Notes: generated by a model from the letters alone, not told the origin. Shown: positions 38,221 to 48,178, counted from the first letter of the stretch. The stretch: DNA of 64,000 nt from Pycnococcus provasolii (GCA_938743325.2 OW568890.1:186001-250000), one strand, 5' to 3'. Numbers and translations are program-made.

Positions 38221-41200
38221 ATGGGTTGCGGTGCAAGTTCTGAGGCGCCGCCAGCTAAGGCTAAGGCTCCGGCACCTAAGCCGGCACCCGCGCCGGCACC
38301 GGCGCCCGCTCCCGCTCCGGAGCAGCCGAAGTGGGCACAGGAACCTGCCCCCGCACCGGCGCCCGCTCCGGCACCTGCCCCGGCGCCGGCACCAGCGAAC
38401 AAGCTCACGGCTGGTGCCGTCGTCGAGATCTTGGCGCAGCCGGCGGAACCCGTCGGCAAGATCGTCGTCGTCGAGTGCGAGGGTGGCTCGGACAAGAAGT
38501 CTGACGGACACCGCGGCGACACCATCCCCATCTGCAATGCGCTCATCGAGAAGGGCTGGTCGGCGTACCCGATCTTCTACAGCGACGCGAAGCTCGAGGA
38601 GGTGAAGGCTGAGCTTCTGAGCTGCAAGGGCTACATCGCGCGTATCAACCCTGGCGCGTACGACGGCGTGACGCAGTCGACGCTTGACAGCATGTTCCGC
38701 GAGGTGGCTGCGACGGGCGTGAAGGCGATGTCGCACCCTGATGCGATGATCAAGATGGGTGCGAAGGACGCCCTCGTGAAGATCAAGGACCTCAGCTGCG
38801 GCATGCCTGACACGTACGCGTACTACGACATTCCGGCGTTCAAAGCGCAGTTCCCGAAGAGCATCGCGACGGGCGTGCGCGTGTTGAAGCAGAACCGCGG
38901 CAGCCAGGGTGAGGGCATCTGGGTGTGCAAGGTTAAGGAGGGCCAGGAGGGCGAGGTGACCGGAGCGACGATCCTCGACCTGCAGGAGGCTGTGGACAAC
39001 CACAAGGAGGAGAAGTCGATTGACGATTTCATGACGTTCTGCGAGCAGTACATCGTTGGCGAGAATGGCCAGCTGATTGACCAGCGCTTCCTGCCGCGTA
39101 TCGTCGAGGGCGAGCTGCGCGTGAACATGATCTACGACACGCCGACGGAGATCATCCACAAGAAGCCCGCCGAGGGCGGCATCTCCGCGACGCTCGCGTC
39201 TGGCGCTAAGTACGTCAGCTACGCTCCGGACGATCCGCAGTTCGAGCCGATGATGAAGAGCTTCAAGGCGGATCTGCCGACGATCATGCCCTCGATCGGC
39301 ATGGAGGGCACGCCGCTGCCGCTCATCTGGACGTCGGACTTCATCCTCGGCGAGAAGGACGCTGACGGCAACGACACGTACTTCGTGGGCGAGTTCAACT
39401 GCTCGTGCGTGGGCATCACGCAGCAGCTGCACCTTACGGGCAAGGTTGCGGACGCAGCGATCTCGATCTCTACGGCAGGCGCTGCTGCGGCGGCACCTGC
39501 TGAGCCTGTGAACAAGCTCACGGCTGGTGCCGTCGTGGAGATCTTGGCGCAGCCGGCGGAACCCGTCGGCAAGATCGTCGTCGTCGAGTGCGAGGGTGGC
39601 TCGGACAAGAAGTCTGACGGACACCGCGGCGACACCATCCCCATCTGCAATGCGCTCATCGAGAAGGGCTGGTCGGCGTACCCGATCTTCTACAGCGACG
39701 CGAAGCTCGAGGAGGTGAAGGCTGAGCTTCTGAGCTGCAAGGGCTACATCGCGCGTATCAACCCTGGCGCGTACGACGGCGTGACGCAGTCGACGCTTGA
39801 CAGCATGTTCCGCGAGGTAGCGGCGGCGGGCGTGAAGGCGATGTCGCACCCTGATGCGATGATCAAGATGGGTGCGAAGGACGCCCTCGTGAAGATCAAG
39901 GACCTCAGCTGCGGCATGCCTGACACGTACGCGTACTACGACATCGATTCCTTCAAGGAGCAGTTCCCGAAGAGCATCGCGACGGGCGTGCGCGTGTTGA
40001 AGCAGAACCGCGGCAGCCAGGGTGAGGGCATCTGGGTGTGCAAGGTTAAGGAGGGCCAGGAGGGCGAGGTGACCGGAGCGACGATCCTCGACCTGCAGGA
40101 GGCTGTGGACAACCACAAGGAGGAGAAGTCGATCGACGATTTCATGACGTTCTGCGAGCAGTACATCGTTGGCGAGAACGGCCAGCTGATTGACCAGCGC
40201 TTCCTGCCGCGTATCGTCGAGGGCGAGCTGCGCGTGAACATGATCTACGACACGCCGACGGAGATCATCCACAAGAAGCCCGCCGAGGGCGGCATCTCCG
40301 CGACGCTCGCGTCTGGCGCTACGTACGTGAGCTACGCTCCGGACGATCCGCAGTTCGAGCCGATGATGAAGAGCTTCAAGGCGGATCTGCCGACGATCAT
40401 GCCCTCGATCGGCATGGAGGGCACGCCGCTGCCGCTCATCTGGACGTCGGACTTCATCCTCGGCGAGAAGGACGCTGACGGCAACGACACGTACTTCGTG
40501 GGCGAGTTCAACTGCTCGTGCGTGGGCATCACGCAGCAGCTGCACCTTACGGGCAAGGTTGCGGACGCAGCGATCTCGATCTCTACGGCAGGCGCTGCTG
40601 CTGAGGCACCTGCGCCTGCCGCGGAGGCGCCTGCGCCTGCCGCGGAGGAGCCTGCGCCTGCGGCGGAGGAGCCTGCTGAGCCTGTGAACAAGCTCACGGC
40701 TGGTGCCGTCGTGGAGATCTTGGAGCAGCCGGCGGAACCCGTCGGTAAGATCGTCGTCGTCGAGTGCGAGGGTGGCTCGGACAAGAAGTCTGACGGACAC
40801 CGCGGCGACACCATCCCCATCTGCAATGCGCTCATCGAGAAGGGCTGGTCGGCGTACCCGATCTTCTACAGCGACGCGAAGCTCGAGGAGGTGAAGGCTG
40901 AGCTTCTGAGCTGCAAGGGCTACATCGCGCGTATCAACCCTGGCGCGTACGACGGCGTGACGCAGTCGACGCTTGACAGCATGTTCCGCGAGGTAGCGGC
41001 GGCGGGCGTGAAGGCGATGTCGCACCCTGATGCGATGATCAAGATGGGTGCGAAGGACGCCCTCGTGAAGATCAAGGACCTCAGCTGCGGCATGCCTGAC
41101 ACGTACGCGTACTACGACATCGATTCCTTCAAGGAGCAGTTCCCGAAGAGCATCGCGACGGGCGTGCGCGTGTTGAAGCAGAACCGCGGCAGCCAGGGTG

Positions 41201-41769
41201 AGGGCATCTGGGTGTGCAAGGTTAAGGAGGGCCAGGAGGGCGAGGTGACCGGAGCGACGATCCTCGACCTGCAGGAGGCTGTGGACAACCACAAGGAGGA
41301 GAAGTCGATTGACGATTTCATGACGTTCTGCGAGCAGTACATCGTTGGCGAGAACGGCCAGCTGATTGACCAGCGCTTCCTGCCGCGTATCGTCGAGGGC
41401 GAGCTGCGCGTGAACATGATCTACGACACGCCGACGGAGATCATCCACAAGAAGCCCGCCGAGGGCGGCATCTCCGCGACGCTCGCGTCTGGCGCTACGT
41501 ATGTGAGCTACGCTCCGGACGATCCGCAGTTCGAGCCGATGATGAAGAGCTTCAAGGCGGATCTGCCGACGATCATGCCCTCGATCGGCATGGAGGGCAC
41601 GCCGCTGCCGCTCATCTGGACGTCGGACTTCATCCTCGGCGAGAAGGACGCTGACGGCAACGACACGTACTTCGTGGGCGAGTTCAACTGCTCGTGCGTG
41701 GGCATCACGCAGCAGCTGCACCTTACGGGCAATGTTGCGGACGCCGCGATCTCCATCTCCACGGCATGA
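38221..41769 (+). CDS. triple-repeat ATP-grasp-like (DUF6815-type) protein with N-terminal lipidation signal
   Basis: 1182 residues. Starts MGCGASSEAPPAKAKAPAPK: Gly2/Cys3 suggests myristoylation and palmitoylation, followed by an Ala/Pro repeat stalk (residues 10-60). Three copies of a domain of about 358 residues follow (about 61-419, 432-790, 824-1182), linked by short Ala/Pro/Glu spacers. Each has KIVVVECEGGSDKKSDGHRG, GYIARINPGAYDG, TGVRVLKQNRGSQGEGIWV (nucleotide-binding ATP-grasp-like loop), QRFLPRIVEGELRVNMIYDT and FVGEFNCSCVGI. These match the ATP-grasp-like fold of cyanobacterial/algal DUF6815 proteins. Substrate unknown. Copies 2 and 3 are nearly identical. The antisense strand is also open over the whole gene, a codon-usage effect. 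Confidence 0.82.
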   Translation: MGCGASSEAPPAKAKAPAPKPAPAPAPAPAPAPEQPKWAQEPAPAPAPAPAPAPAPAPANKLTAGAVVEILAQPAEPVGKIVVVECEGGSDKKSDGHRGDTIPICNALIEKGWSAYPIFYSDAKLEEVKAELLSCKGYIARINPGAYDGVTQSTLDSMFREVAATGVKAMSHPDAMIKMGAKDALVKIKDLSCGMPDTYAYYDIPAFKAQFPKSIATGVRVLKQNRGSQGEGIWVCKVKEGQEGEVTGATILDLQEAVDNHKEEKSIDDFMTFCEQYIVGENGQLIDQRFLPRIVEGELRVNMIYDTPTEIIHKKPAEGGISATLASGAKYVSYAPDDPQFEPMMKSFKADLPTIMPSIGMEGTPLPLIWTSDFILGEKDADGNDTYFVGEFNCSCVGITQQLHLTGKVADAAISISTAGAAAAAPAEPVNKLTAGAVVEILAQPAEPVGKIVVVECEGGSDKKSDGHRGDTIPICNALIEKGWSAYPIFYSDAKLEEVKAELLSCKGYIARINPGAYDGVTQSTLDSMFREVAAAGVKAMSHPDAMIKMGAKDALVKIKDLSCGMPDTYAYYDIDSFKEQFPKSIATGVRVLKQNRGSQGEGIWVCKVKEGQEGEVTGATILDLQEAVDNHKEEKSIDDFMTFCEQYIVGENGQLIDQRFLPRIVEGELRVNMIYDTPTEIIHKKPAEGGISATLASGATYVSYAPDDPQFEPMMKSFKADLPTIMPSIGMEGTPLPLIWTSDFILGEKDADGNDTYFVGEFNCSCVGITQQLHLTGKVADAAISISTAGAAAEAPAPAAEAPAPAAEEPAPAAEEPAEPVNKLTAGAVVEILEQPAEPVGKIVVVECEGGSDKKSDGHRGDTIPICNALIEKGWSAYPIFYSDAKLEEVKAELLSCKGYIARINPGAYDGVTQSTLDSMFREVAAAGVKAMSHPDAMIKMGAKDALVKIKDLSCGMPDTYAYYDIDSFKEQFPKSIATGVRVLKQNRGSQGEGIWVCKVKEGQEGEVTGATILDLQEAVDNHKEEKSIDDFMTFCEQYIVGENGQLIDQRFLPRIVEGELRVNMIYDTPTEIIHKKPAEGGISATLASGATYVSYAPDDPQFEPMMKSFKADLPTIMPSIGMEGTPLPLIWTSDFILGEKDADGNDTYFVGEFNCSCVGITQQLHLTGNVADAAISISTA
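38401..41766 (+). repeat. three near-identical 1.1-kb coding repeats
   Basis: Copies lie at about 38401-39475, 39514-40588 and 40690-41766. Long blocks are identical in DNA including synonymous sites; for example the stretch coding KIVVVECEGGSDKKSDGHRG is the same in all three. Copy 1 differs from 2 and 3 at a few sites (IPAFKAQ versus IDSFKEQ; AKYVSY versus ATYVSY; AATG versus AAAG). Confidence 0.95.
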
Positions 41770-41960
41770 AAGTGATAGGGGTGTTAAACTATGAAATTGA
41801 GGCAGTTGGTTACGGTTGGGGTCAAGCGTGGTGGGTAATTATCCTGTGAACGATGACAAAATCATTTTTGAGTATTATGATAGTTTTGAAGCAAGACCTT
41901 CGTTGTGTTTTAGTTTTTATTTATAGGCGGCACGGTTACAAAGAGGCACCTCCTCATGCT

Positions 41961-42422
41961 TTAGCGCTTGCCACGGCCGCCCTTGGCAACGGGCGCCTTC
42001 TGCGGCATGTTACCCGACTTTGCGCGCGAGGCGGCGTTCGCCTTGCGTGACTCCTGCAGCTTCTTGTTTCGGTCCTTGATTTCGCGAAGAGCGGCATCGC
42101 GCGACGCCTGGCGCACCTCAGACTTCTCCGATCGCTTTTTGTTGATCACCTCCATAGAAATGCTTCCAATGGCACGTGCCGTCTGTTTGACGACGCCGCG
42201 ACGCTTCTTGCGTGCGGACGACTCCACCTGGTCCTTTTTGTGTGCCTTGCGGTACTGGAAGGTCCACGCGATCTTGCTCGGCTTCTTGCGCTGGTTGTAC
42301 AGCGACTTCACCTTGCGGTTGAGGAAGAGGAATACCTGGGAATCCTGGCGGACGTACTTCATGCCGTGTCCCGGGTAGATCTTCAAGCCGGTAAACCGGC
42401 AGAGCTCCGTCTTAACGACCAT
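41961..42422 (-). CDS. RPL24: large ribosomal subunit protein eL24
   Basis: 153 residues, single exon. The conserved MVVKTELCRFTGLKIYPGHG start, then DSQVFLFLNRKVKS, KPSKIAWTFQYRKAHKKD and VINKKRSEKSEVRQASRDAA, then LREIKDRNKK, match eukaryotic eL24 from end to end. It sits on the 60S subunit near an inter-subunit bridge. Basic C-terminal tail ends in GGRGKR. Its 192-bp 3' gap separates it from the triple ATP-grasp gene (convergent). Confidence 0.97.
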   Translation of the reverse strand: MVVKTELCRFTGLKIYPGHGMKYVRQDSQVFLFLNRKVKSLYNQRKKPSKIAWTFQYRKAHKKDQVESSARKKRRGVVKQTARAIGSISMEVINKKRSEKSEVRQASRDAALREIKDRNKKLQESRKANAASRAKSGNMPQKAPVAKGGRGKR

Positions 42423-43445
42423 AGCTGACTATGTGTGATAACCCTGACCCTGTTGTATTATTTTTTTTGTGTGTGTGTTTGGTGTGAGTTGGTGATGATT
42501 GTTTTTGAGGATGTTTTTGTTGTCCCTCCCACCCACGACCGATACCCCGGAGCCTCCCCGTCTCTATGCCCATGCCCAATGCGTTCTGTCGTCTCCGCTT
42601 GCTTGCTGGAAGTGTGTTCAGGCCATCCGTGCGTGCGTGTCGCAGCAAGTTCTTCTTTTCTTCTTTCTTGCAAAAGAAGGAACTCGAGCCGACGCCGACG
42701 CACAACACACGTGATACGCGTCACTCATCGTAAGCAGAAGAGCGTTGTGTTGCAGAATCACGCAATAACGAGAAGGCTCACACCAAAAGGAGGTCGAAAG
42801 GAGAACAGATGCAAGCTCGCTCTGTGCAGCAAGCCCAAATCGACGACACTCTTATCAGCTTTGCAGACGCCAAGACAAATGTCCATGTGAGAACCATTCA
42901 TGCATATGCCTGACCGAAACAACATGCCTGCATGGACGACGAGACGACGAAGCATAAGACGACATGATCCCCAGGATAACGCATGAAACCCACAACCACA
43001 AGCACAAGCACAAGCACAAGCACAAGCACGTACCTCCACAGACACAGACACAGACAGAAAGCTGCGCCGAGGATGCCTGCGCCAATGGCTTCAAGGAAGT
43101 ACAACAGCGCCCGCCGCCCTCGTGGGGAAAAACCGGTATCCCCATCATCCCCGTGAACTTGGAGGGTTGGCCGGATTGGGGTTGAAAGGTGGAATTGGAA
43201 TGGTTGAAATGGTTGAAATCTGGTTGAAATGGAATGGGGGTTGGGGGTTGGGGGTTTCCAAAAACCATGAAAAAAACTTTTCCCGTTTTCCCGTTTAGGG
43301 GTTGTCCAGTTTAGGGGTTTTCCCGTTTAGGGTTTTACCCCCGGGAGAAGCTTCTCCTCGAACCGAATCTCTCAAGCGAGCTCCAACCGGTTAACCGTTT
43401 CTTCCTACAGTATTTCAATTTCACAAGTCACAAATTATAACAACT
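42423..43445. other. divergent 1-kb intergenic region with ACAAGC repeat and TTTAGGG motifs
   Basis: Between eL24 (minus) and the AAA gene (plus). ACAAGC is repeated about six times at 42993-43029, followed by ACACAG repeats. GGGTTGG runs lie at 43238-43257, and three TTTAGGG(G) motifs at 43294-43332, about 115-150 bp before the AAA start codon. Frames of 70-150 codons here are repeat-driven and not called. Confidence 0.5.
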
Positions 43446-45209
43446 ATGTCTCCTGTCTCTTTGTGTCCTACTCAGCATGTTGTGTTACAAGAGTTAGCTC
43501 GGTCAATAAAGTACCACCCGTTCGTGTCTCTATGTTCTTCCAGTGGGTTGAATTCCACAACTTCACTGCGAGGTGCGGGAATCACAACTTTATTGAAAGC
43601 ACTGTCTTCATCATCATCTTCATCATCATCCTGTGATTCGGATTCTTTGAGTTTTCTGTTTCTGTCGATTGACAAAGTGGCGTCGTCCATGTCGGCATCT
43701 GCGCAGAGATCTTCGGGAGGTCAGCCTCCAAGTGCGGCTTTACCGCCGGAAGAGGCCGTTCTTAAGGCGGCGGTGGAATTCTTCAAGCAAGAATCTCGTG
43801 ATGATGATGGAAACAAACTCGGTCAAAAGAGAAAAGTCGTCATCATTGACGATATTGACCTGCTGGCGTCGCAGAACCACGAAATTTTACAGGAAGGCGA
43901 AGGGTTCATGGCGGCACGTAAAACGGCACCAGAACCTATACGACTCCTCAAGGCACTCCACGACCTCGCCACAGAAGCGCCACACGAACGAGCCGTTCTC
44001 TTCTACGCGTCGTCCGCGCAGTGCCTGCGATACGTCAGCAGGCCGCTCGTCGTCACCATGCCAAGACTTAACGTCGACGACTACAAACACCTTCTCAGCA
44101 CATTCCTTGGCGCCGAACAAGCCTCTAACGTCGACGTCGACGAACTCTTCTTCCAGTTCCCTCAACTCGGACCCGCTGACCTACGAACGGCATGCGTGCC
44201 AGATCCATCCTCTGATATTACACAATCGTGGGACACGAACGCCGTGCTGTCCCGCGTCAGGCACTTCATGCAGGGCATGGGAGGCGCGCTCTCCGTCGCG
44301 GACGTCGAGCCCGTCGAAGTTAGCACATTCCCGGGCATGCAGGAGGTGGTGGACAAACTCGAAGTGCACGTCGTCTCGCCGTTCCAGAACATGGTGAATG
44401 GCACGTCCGCCAAATTGGGCAACAAGGCGCCGGAACCGGCGCAGGGCGTCATCTTGTACGGACCGCCGGGAACGGGCAAAACAACCGTGTGCAGGTATCT
44501 CGCGCACAGGCTGAAGAGCAAGTTCTTCGTGTTCCGAGAGTCGTGCTTCGACGGCGGAGGTAGGTGGGAGCTGCACGACGTGTTCGCGCGCGCGGAGGCG
44601 GCGGCGCCGTCCGTGCTCTTCGTCGACGACGTCGACGTGCTCTTCCATCGCGGTAAGGTGGCATGGGGAGGACAGGGGGACCTGTTCCGCTTCATGCTCA
44701 CAAAATTGGATGGCATCGCGAGCCAGTCCATCAAAGATCAGGGCAAGTACGTCTGCGTGATTATGGCTTGCAACGACCTGCGGATCCTACCCGAGGCTCT
44801 CGTTCGATCGGGACGCATCGAGCTGTGGGTGAAGACGAAGCGACCCAACTCTAAGACGCGACAGAAGATTCTTCGCAAGTGGCTGAATGAGGAAGGCGGC
44901 GTGCTGGCGTTAACACAAGACTCTGCAATCAAGGAAGTGGCAGAGGAGACGGAGGAGTGGACGTGCGCGGACATGAGGCGCGTCGTGAAGGATGCACGCA
45001 ACATCCTTGCGTTCGAGGAGGCGAAGGCTGATCGCGCCCTGACGAACGGCGACGTTTCCATGGGAGGGAATGAGCCCGCGAGCAAGTCCCCGAAGTATGC
45101 ATCCGACGCGGATCGTGCGAACGCGCTGCTGAAAAAAGCTCACACGGCACTGAAGGATATGGTGGAGGATGTCGACTTCTGGAAGGATGCACGCATGGCG
45201 TACACGTAA
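43446..45209 (+). CDS. tandem AAA ATPase with degenerate first module
   Basis: 587 residues. The first module (about 10-250) has a broken P-loop LRGAGITTLLKAL, with Ile where the Walker A Lys belongs, but a good Walker B VVIIDDIDLLAS (about 131-142). The second module (about 295-540) is intact: VILYGPPGTGKTTVCRYLA (Walker A about 337-347), SVLFVDDVDVLF (Walker B about 390-401), ACNDLRILPEALVRSGRIEL (sensor 1, Arg finger region), and a C-terminal helical lid. The layout is type II AAA, like PEX1/PEX6-class or CDC48-class proteins, where PEX1-like D1 modules are often degenerate; a peroxisomal role is possible but no PEX-specific domain is seen. A poly-Ser run (residues 54-62) and a Ser-rich patch interrupt the first module. 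Confidence 0.8.
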   Translation: MSPVSLCPTQHVVLQELARSIKYHPFVSLCSSSGLNSTTSLRGAGITTLLKALSSSSSSSSSCDSDSLSFLFLSIDKVASSMSASAQRSSGGQPPSAALPPEEAVLKAAVEFFKQESRDDDGNKLGQKRKVVIIDDIDLLASQNHEILQEGEGFMAARKTAPEPIRLLKALHDLATEAPHERAVLFYASSAQCLRYVSRPLVVTMPRLNVDDYKHLLSTFLGAEQASNVDVDELFFQFPQLGPADLRTACVPDPSSDITQSWDTNAVLSRVRHFMQGMGGALSVADVEPVEVSTFPGMQEVVDKLEVHVVSPFQNMVNGTSAKLGNKAPEPAQGVILYGPPGTGKTTVCRYLAHRLKSKFFVFRESCFDGGGRWELHDVFARAEAAAPSVLFVDDVDVLFHRGKVAWGGQGDLFRFMLTKLDGIASQSIKDQGKYVCVIMACNDLRILPEALVRSGRIELWVKTKRPNSKTRQKILRKWLNEEGGVLALTQDSAIKEVAEETEEWTCADMRRVVKDARNILAFEEAKADRALTNGDVSMGGNEPASKSPKYASDADRANALLKKAHTALKDMVEDVDFWKDARMAYT

Positions 45210-45260
45210 TTCGTAATTCAATAATTAGTAAATAAAACACTTTACACAACTTGGTCATTT

Positions 45261-46427
45261 TTACTCTGCAGTAAATTCAAAGCCGCCGCCACCACCTTGA
45301 CTTTGATCATCGCCGCTCTCCTTAATTTGATTTTCCCACAAACTGAGATGTTGGCTGCGTTCAACGGGTTGCGGCCAGTTAAAGGGCGGCTTGGTGACGT
45401 CGATCGGACGCGATGCGCCTCCCTGCGGATTGGCACCGAACCCGCGCGCCCATTCAGCAACCTGAGGTCTGCCACGCGGCGCAAAGTTGTTGCTAAGGAT
45501 GATGTAGTCGATGTTTGATTGGCGCAAGTTGTCGAGGACAGCCCGTATGGAGCGCCTCGGCAGGTGGTTAATGACGTCGCGGCAAATGACGACGTCTGCG
45601 GTTGGGAGACGCATCGACGATATGTCACGCACCTCGAACTTCAAAGTGACGCGATTGCCAGCCCTCTGCGTGAACGATTGCCTTTGATTCGCACGGATGA
45701 TCTGCGGCACGATGTCGAAGCCGGTGTAGTACACGTGCGTGAATGATTCGCTTATCGCACGCAGAGTCTCAGGCATCCATGCCATGTCACCGCACGGCGC
45801 GTCGACGATCGTGAGCGTGTTCCGTCGACCCTTGAACTTCTTGTTTATGACGTCGACGATGAACGGCTTATCCCGCAGAACCTCCTCGCTCCTTGGGTTG
45901 CTTCCATGTCCTGATCGCGAAACGCCGTCATCCCAGAGGTTGAGCGTGTACACGTCCTCGAATCTCCTCTGAAGCTCCGTATTCATCTCTCCTGATACGC
46001 CGCCGTGACTTCCTCTCGACACCTTCCCGTACCCGGAGCCACGCAGGCGCGCCTCGGTCACCACGGCCCTTCGTCTATCGATGCCTCTCGCTCGCATTCT
46101 CTCGGTTCTCTCTCTGATTTTCGCTCTGAGGTCCGTCGTCACTCCAGCTTGCAGTCGTCTTGCGTGTCTCGTGAAGCCAGCTGGCGGTGTGGACGCCAGC
46201 ACGATCCCGTTCACGGCATCTGTGTGCGGCTTGTAGTCGCCGGCATCGCGTCTCGCAATCTGCCTAACGTGCATATTCCCATCGTGCAAGTGGGGAGCAC
46301 TGTATCTTGCGTGAGACGTCGGCGCGCTATCCACAACGACAACGCCGATGAGCACGTGAGCAACGAGCGCAGCGAGTGAGCTCAGAGTCGGCACGCCCAT
46401 ATGACCCATGTGACCACGTCGTCGCAT
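45261..46427 (-). CDS. secreted or membrane-anchored SAM-dependent methyltransferase
   Basis: 388 residues. N-terminal signal or anchor segment (TLSSLAALVAHVLIGVVVVD, about residues 14-33) then a basic linker. A class I methyltransferase-like core spans about 165-340: TLTIVDAPCGDMAWMPETLR (motif I, with DAPCGD in place of DxGxG), TGFDIVPQIIRANQ (motif II), EVRDISSMRLP (motif III), ADVVICRDVINHLP (motif IV). The VDAPCGDMxWM pattern is shared with a group of secreted/Golgi algal and animal methyltransferase-like proteins; substrate unknown. Gly-rich tail. Confidence 0.75.
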   Translation of the reverse strand: MRRRGHMGHMGVPTLSSLAALVAHVLIGVVVVDSAPTSHARYSAPHLHDGNMHVRQIARRDAGDYKPHTDAVNGIVLASTPPAGFTRHARRLQAGVTTDLRAKIRERTERMRARGIDRRRAVVTEARLRGSGYGKVSRGSHGGVSGEMNTELQRRFEDVYTLNLWDDGVSRSGHGSNPRSEEVLRDKPFIVDVINKKFKGRRNTLTIVDAPCGDMAWMPETLRAISESFTHVYYTGFDIVPQIIRANQRQSFTQRAGNRVTLKFEVRDISSMRLPTADVVICRDVINHLPRRSIRAVLDNLRQSNIDYIILSNNFAPRGRPQVAEWARGFGANPQGGASRPIDVTKPPFNWPQPVERSQHLSLWENQIKESGDDQSQGGGGGFEFTAE

Positions 46428-46672
46428 GTCAGGCGGAATGATTATTTATAATTGTGAGGCGGAATGGCGCGAGCTGCTTCGAGGGGAGCAGGAGGAGAGG
46501 GCGAACTTCTTGACCACGCTCATCATGAACGTGAAGAGGAACGTGAAATTACATTCATTTTTTACCAACATGCAAGTCGTGTGTGCAAGTCGTATCGTAT
46601 CGTGAACTTCCCGTTCCCGCCTTGTCCGTGCGCTCGCGCCACTTTACTCGCACATCGTCACAGTCGTCCATC

Positions 46673-48178
46673 ATGTCCGCGTCGTCGCAAAGCTCAGCGA
46701 CGCGCGACTTCATTCTACGCGAAGCGTCTTGCCGTGCGGATGCCGCGCGAGACGCGGAGGAAATGGCATACCTGCGTACGCTCATGACGACGCTTAAGAC
46801 AGTGAAGACGACGGATCAGTCACGCACCGCCTCGCCAACTGCAACGGATGACGACGACGTCGACGACACGTCTAAGGCTTTAGCGCAGCTGAAGGCCACC
46901 CTGCAAGATCGAATCGCGCACCTCATGCGAAGGAAACATGTCGCGATTGCAGGCGCGAGCGGTGGTGGTGACGACTCCGACTCCGACTCCGACTTCGACG
47001 ACGACGACGACGACGCAGAGAAGGATGAGCACAAGAAAGCAGCACCTGACCTGCAAGCCTCACAAGCTGAGTGGGGCGACTTCCTCGACGCGTCGTTTTG
47101 GCGCGAGGCTGTGGAGGGATCACTACAAGGTGTTGCGAACCTTGAAGACCACGAAGCTGCTTCCATCAGCACAGAAACCGTAGATGCCGCGCGTGCACAC
47201 CTCGTTGACACCGGCTGGGCGAAGATATCCGCTAGCGCGTTTCCAAGCACACATGCTGGCGACACCGCCGCGGTGGCACTGGCGATGGACGCACTCTTTC
47301 ACCGCGATCTGCCACCCGCATTCGTCTTCCTGTTTGACGAAGTTTGGCGTCTCGTGGACACCTTCTGGGACGTCGCGGAGAAGCTGCTTGGCGCGCCGTG
47401 TACGCTCGAGCCGACGTTCGCGGCATACAGGCTGCGGACACGCGCGGAGGAACCAAAGGCACAGGCGGCGGATACCACGAATGCCAAGGCTGGAGGCGGC
47501 CGCTACCTAGGCACCAACTTCGGCGGTGCGCACCGCGACTACTCATATACCGAGAGCTTCACAGCTGCAGGCCATCCGCGCCTGGTGACCGTCTGGGTAC
47601 CGCTCGTGGACGTTGACGTGGACAGCGGATGCATGCACGTCGTGCCGCGCGAGTTTGACGCACACTACGAAGGGCGCCGTCTACTCGTGCCCGCGGGCGA
47701 AGCGTCGAAGCCTGGAAGTCTTGGCATGCACGAGCACCGCCACGTGTGCACCGTCGGCTCCTTCTCCGGCCTCAGCTTTCTGCACTTCCCGCTCTACGGC
47801 TCGCGGCCACTTGCCCCCGTTGAGGCGGGCGCTGCGCTGATGTGGACAGGCAACCTGATCCATTGGGGCGCTCCTTACCACAACAAGGGAACGAAGGCCA
47901 CGCCACGGCGCTCCATTGGGCTCGTGTTCCGCAGAGCTGGAGCCTCGAAAGCCGCGGAGAAGGGCAACGACTGCGTGCCAATCACGCGCGGCGAGATGCG
48001 TGGCGTGACGGCCAGCGGCAACGTGTCCGAGGCGCTGGAATGGAGGCTGCGTCGCATTCGGCAGAGCTTAGGCGCCTTCACGCATTGGCACGACGTGCCG
48101 CATGAGCTTAAGCAGAGACTTGACGCCTTTGCGACGACGACCGCAGTGGAACCTCCTCAGGATGAGGATGCATCCTAA
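46673..48178 (+). CDS. phytanoyl-CoA dioxygenase-like Fe(II)/2OG oxygenase
   Basis: 501 residues from ATG 46673 (frame opens earlier at GTG 46583). An acidic run (about 105-120) lies in the N-terminal third. Catalytic region: GGAHRDYSY supplies HxD (about 287-289), LVTVWVPLVDVDVDSGCMHV is the typical PhyH strand, ALMWTGNLIHWGAPYHN supplies the distal His (about 397), and RRSIGLVFRR the 2OG-binding Arg (about 412). All four key residues are present, so it is probably active. Substrate not assignable. Divergent from the methyltransferase (245 bp apart). Confidence 0.8.
   Translation: MSASSQSSATRDFILREASCRADAARDAEEMAYLRTLMTTLKTVKTTDQSRTASPTATDDDDVDDTSKALAQLKATLQDRIAHLMRRKHVAIAGASGGGDDSDSDSDFDDDDDDAEKDEHKKAAPDLQASQAEWGDFLDASFWREAVEGSLQGVANLEDHEAASISTETVDAARAHLVDTGWAKISASAFPSTHAGDTAAVALAMDALFHRDLPPAFVFLFDEVWRLVDTFWDVAEKLLGAPCTLEPTFAAYRLRTRAEEPKAQAADTTNAKAGGGRYLGTNFGGAHRDYSYTESFTAAGHPRLVTVWVPLVDVDVDSGCMHVVPREFDAHYEGRRLLVPAGEASKPGSLGMHEHRHVCTVGSFSGLSFLHFPLYGSRPLAPVEAGAALMWTGNLIHWGAPYHNKGTKATPRRSIGLVFRRAGASKAAEKGNDCVPITRGEMRGVTASGNVSEALEWRLRRIRQSLGAFTHWHDVPHELKQRLDAFATTTAVEPPQDEDAS

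Noticed and set aside
38161-41721. 1186-codon open frame antisense to the triple ATP-grasp gene
   Set aside because: It mirrors the three repeats, is Arg/Leu/His-rich and low in other residues, and follows from GC-rich codon usage on the sense strand.
42990-43060. CRISPR-like repeat (ACAAGC/ACACAG)
   Set aside because: Simple six-base microsatellite without spacers, in eukaryotic DNA.
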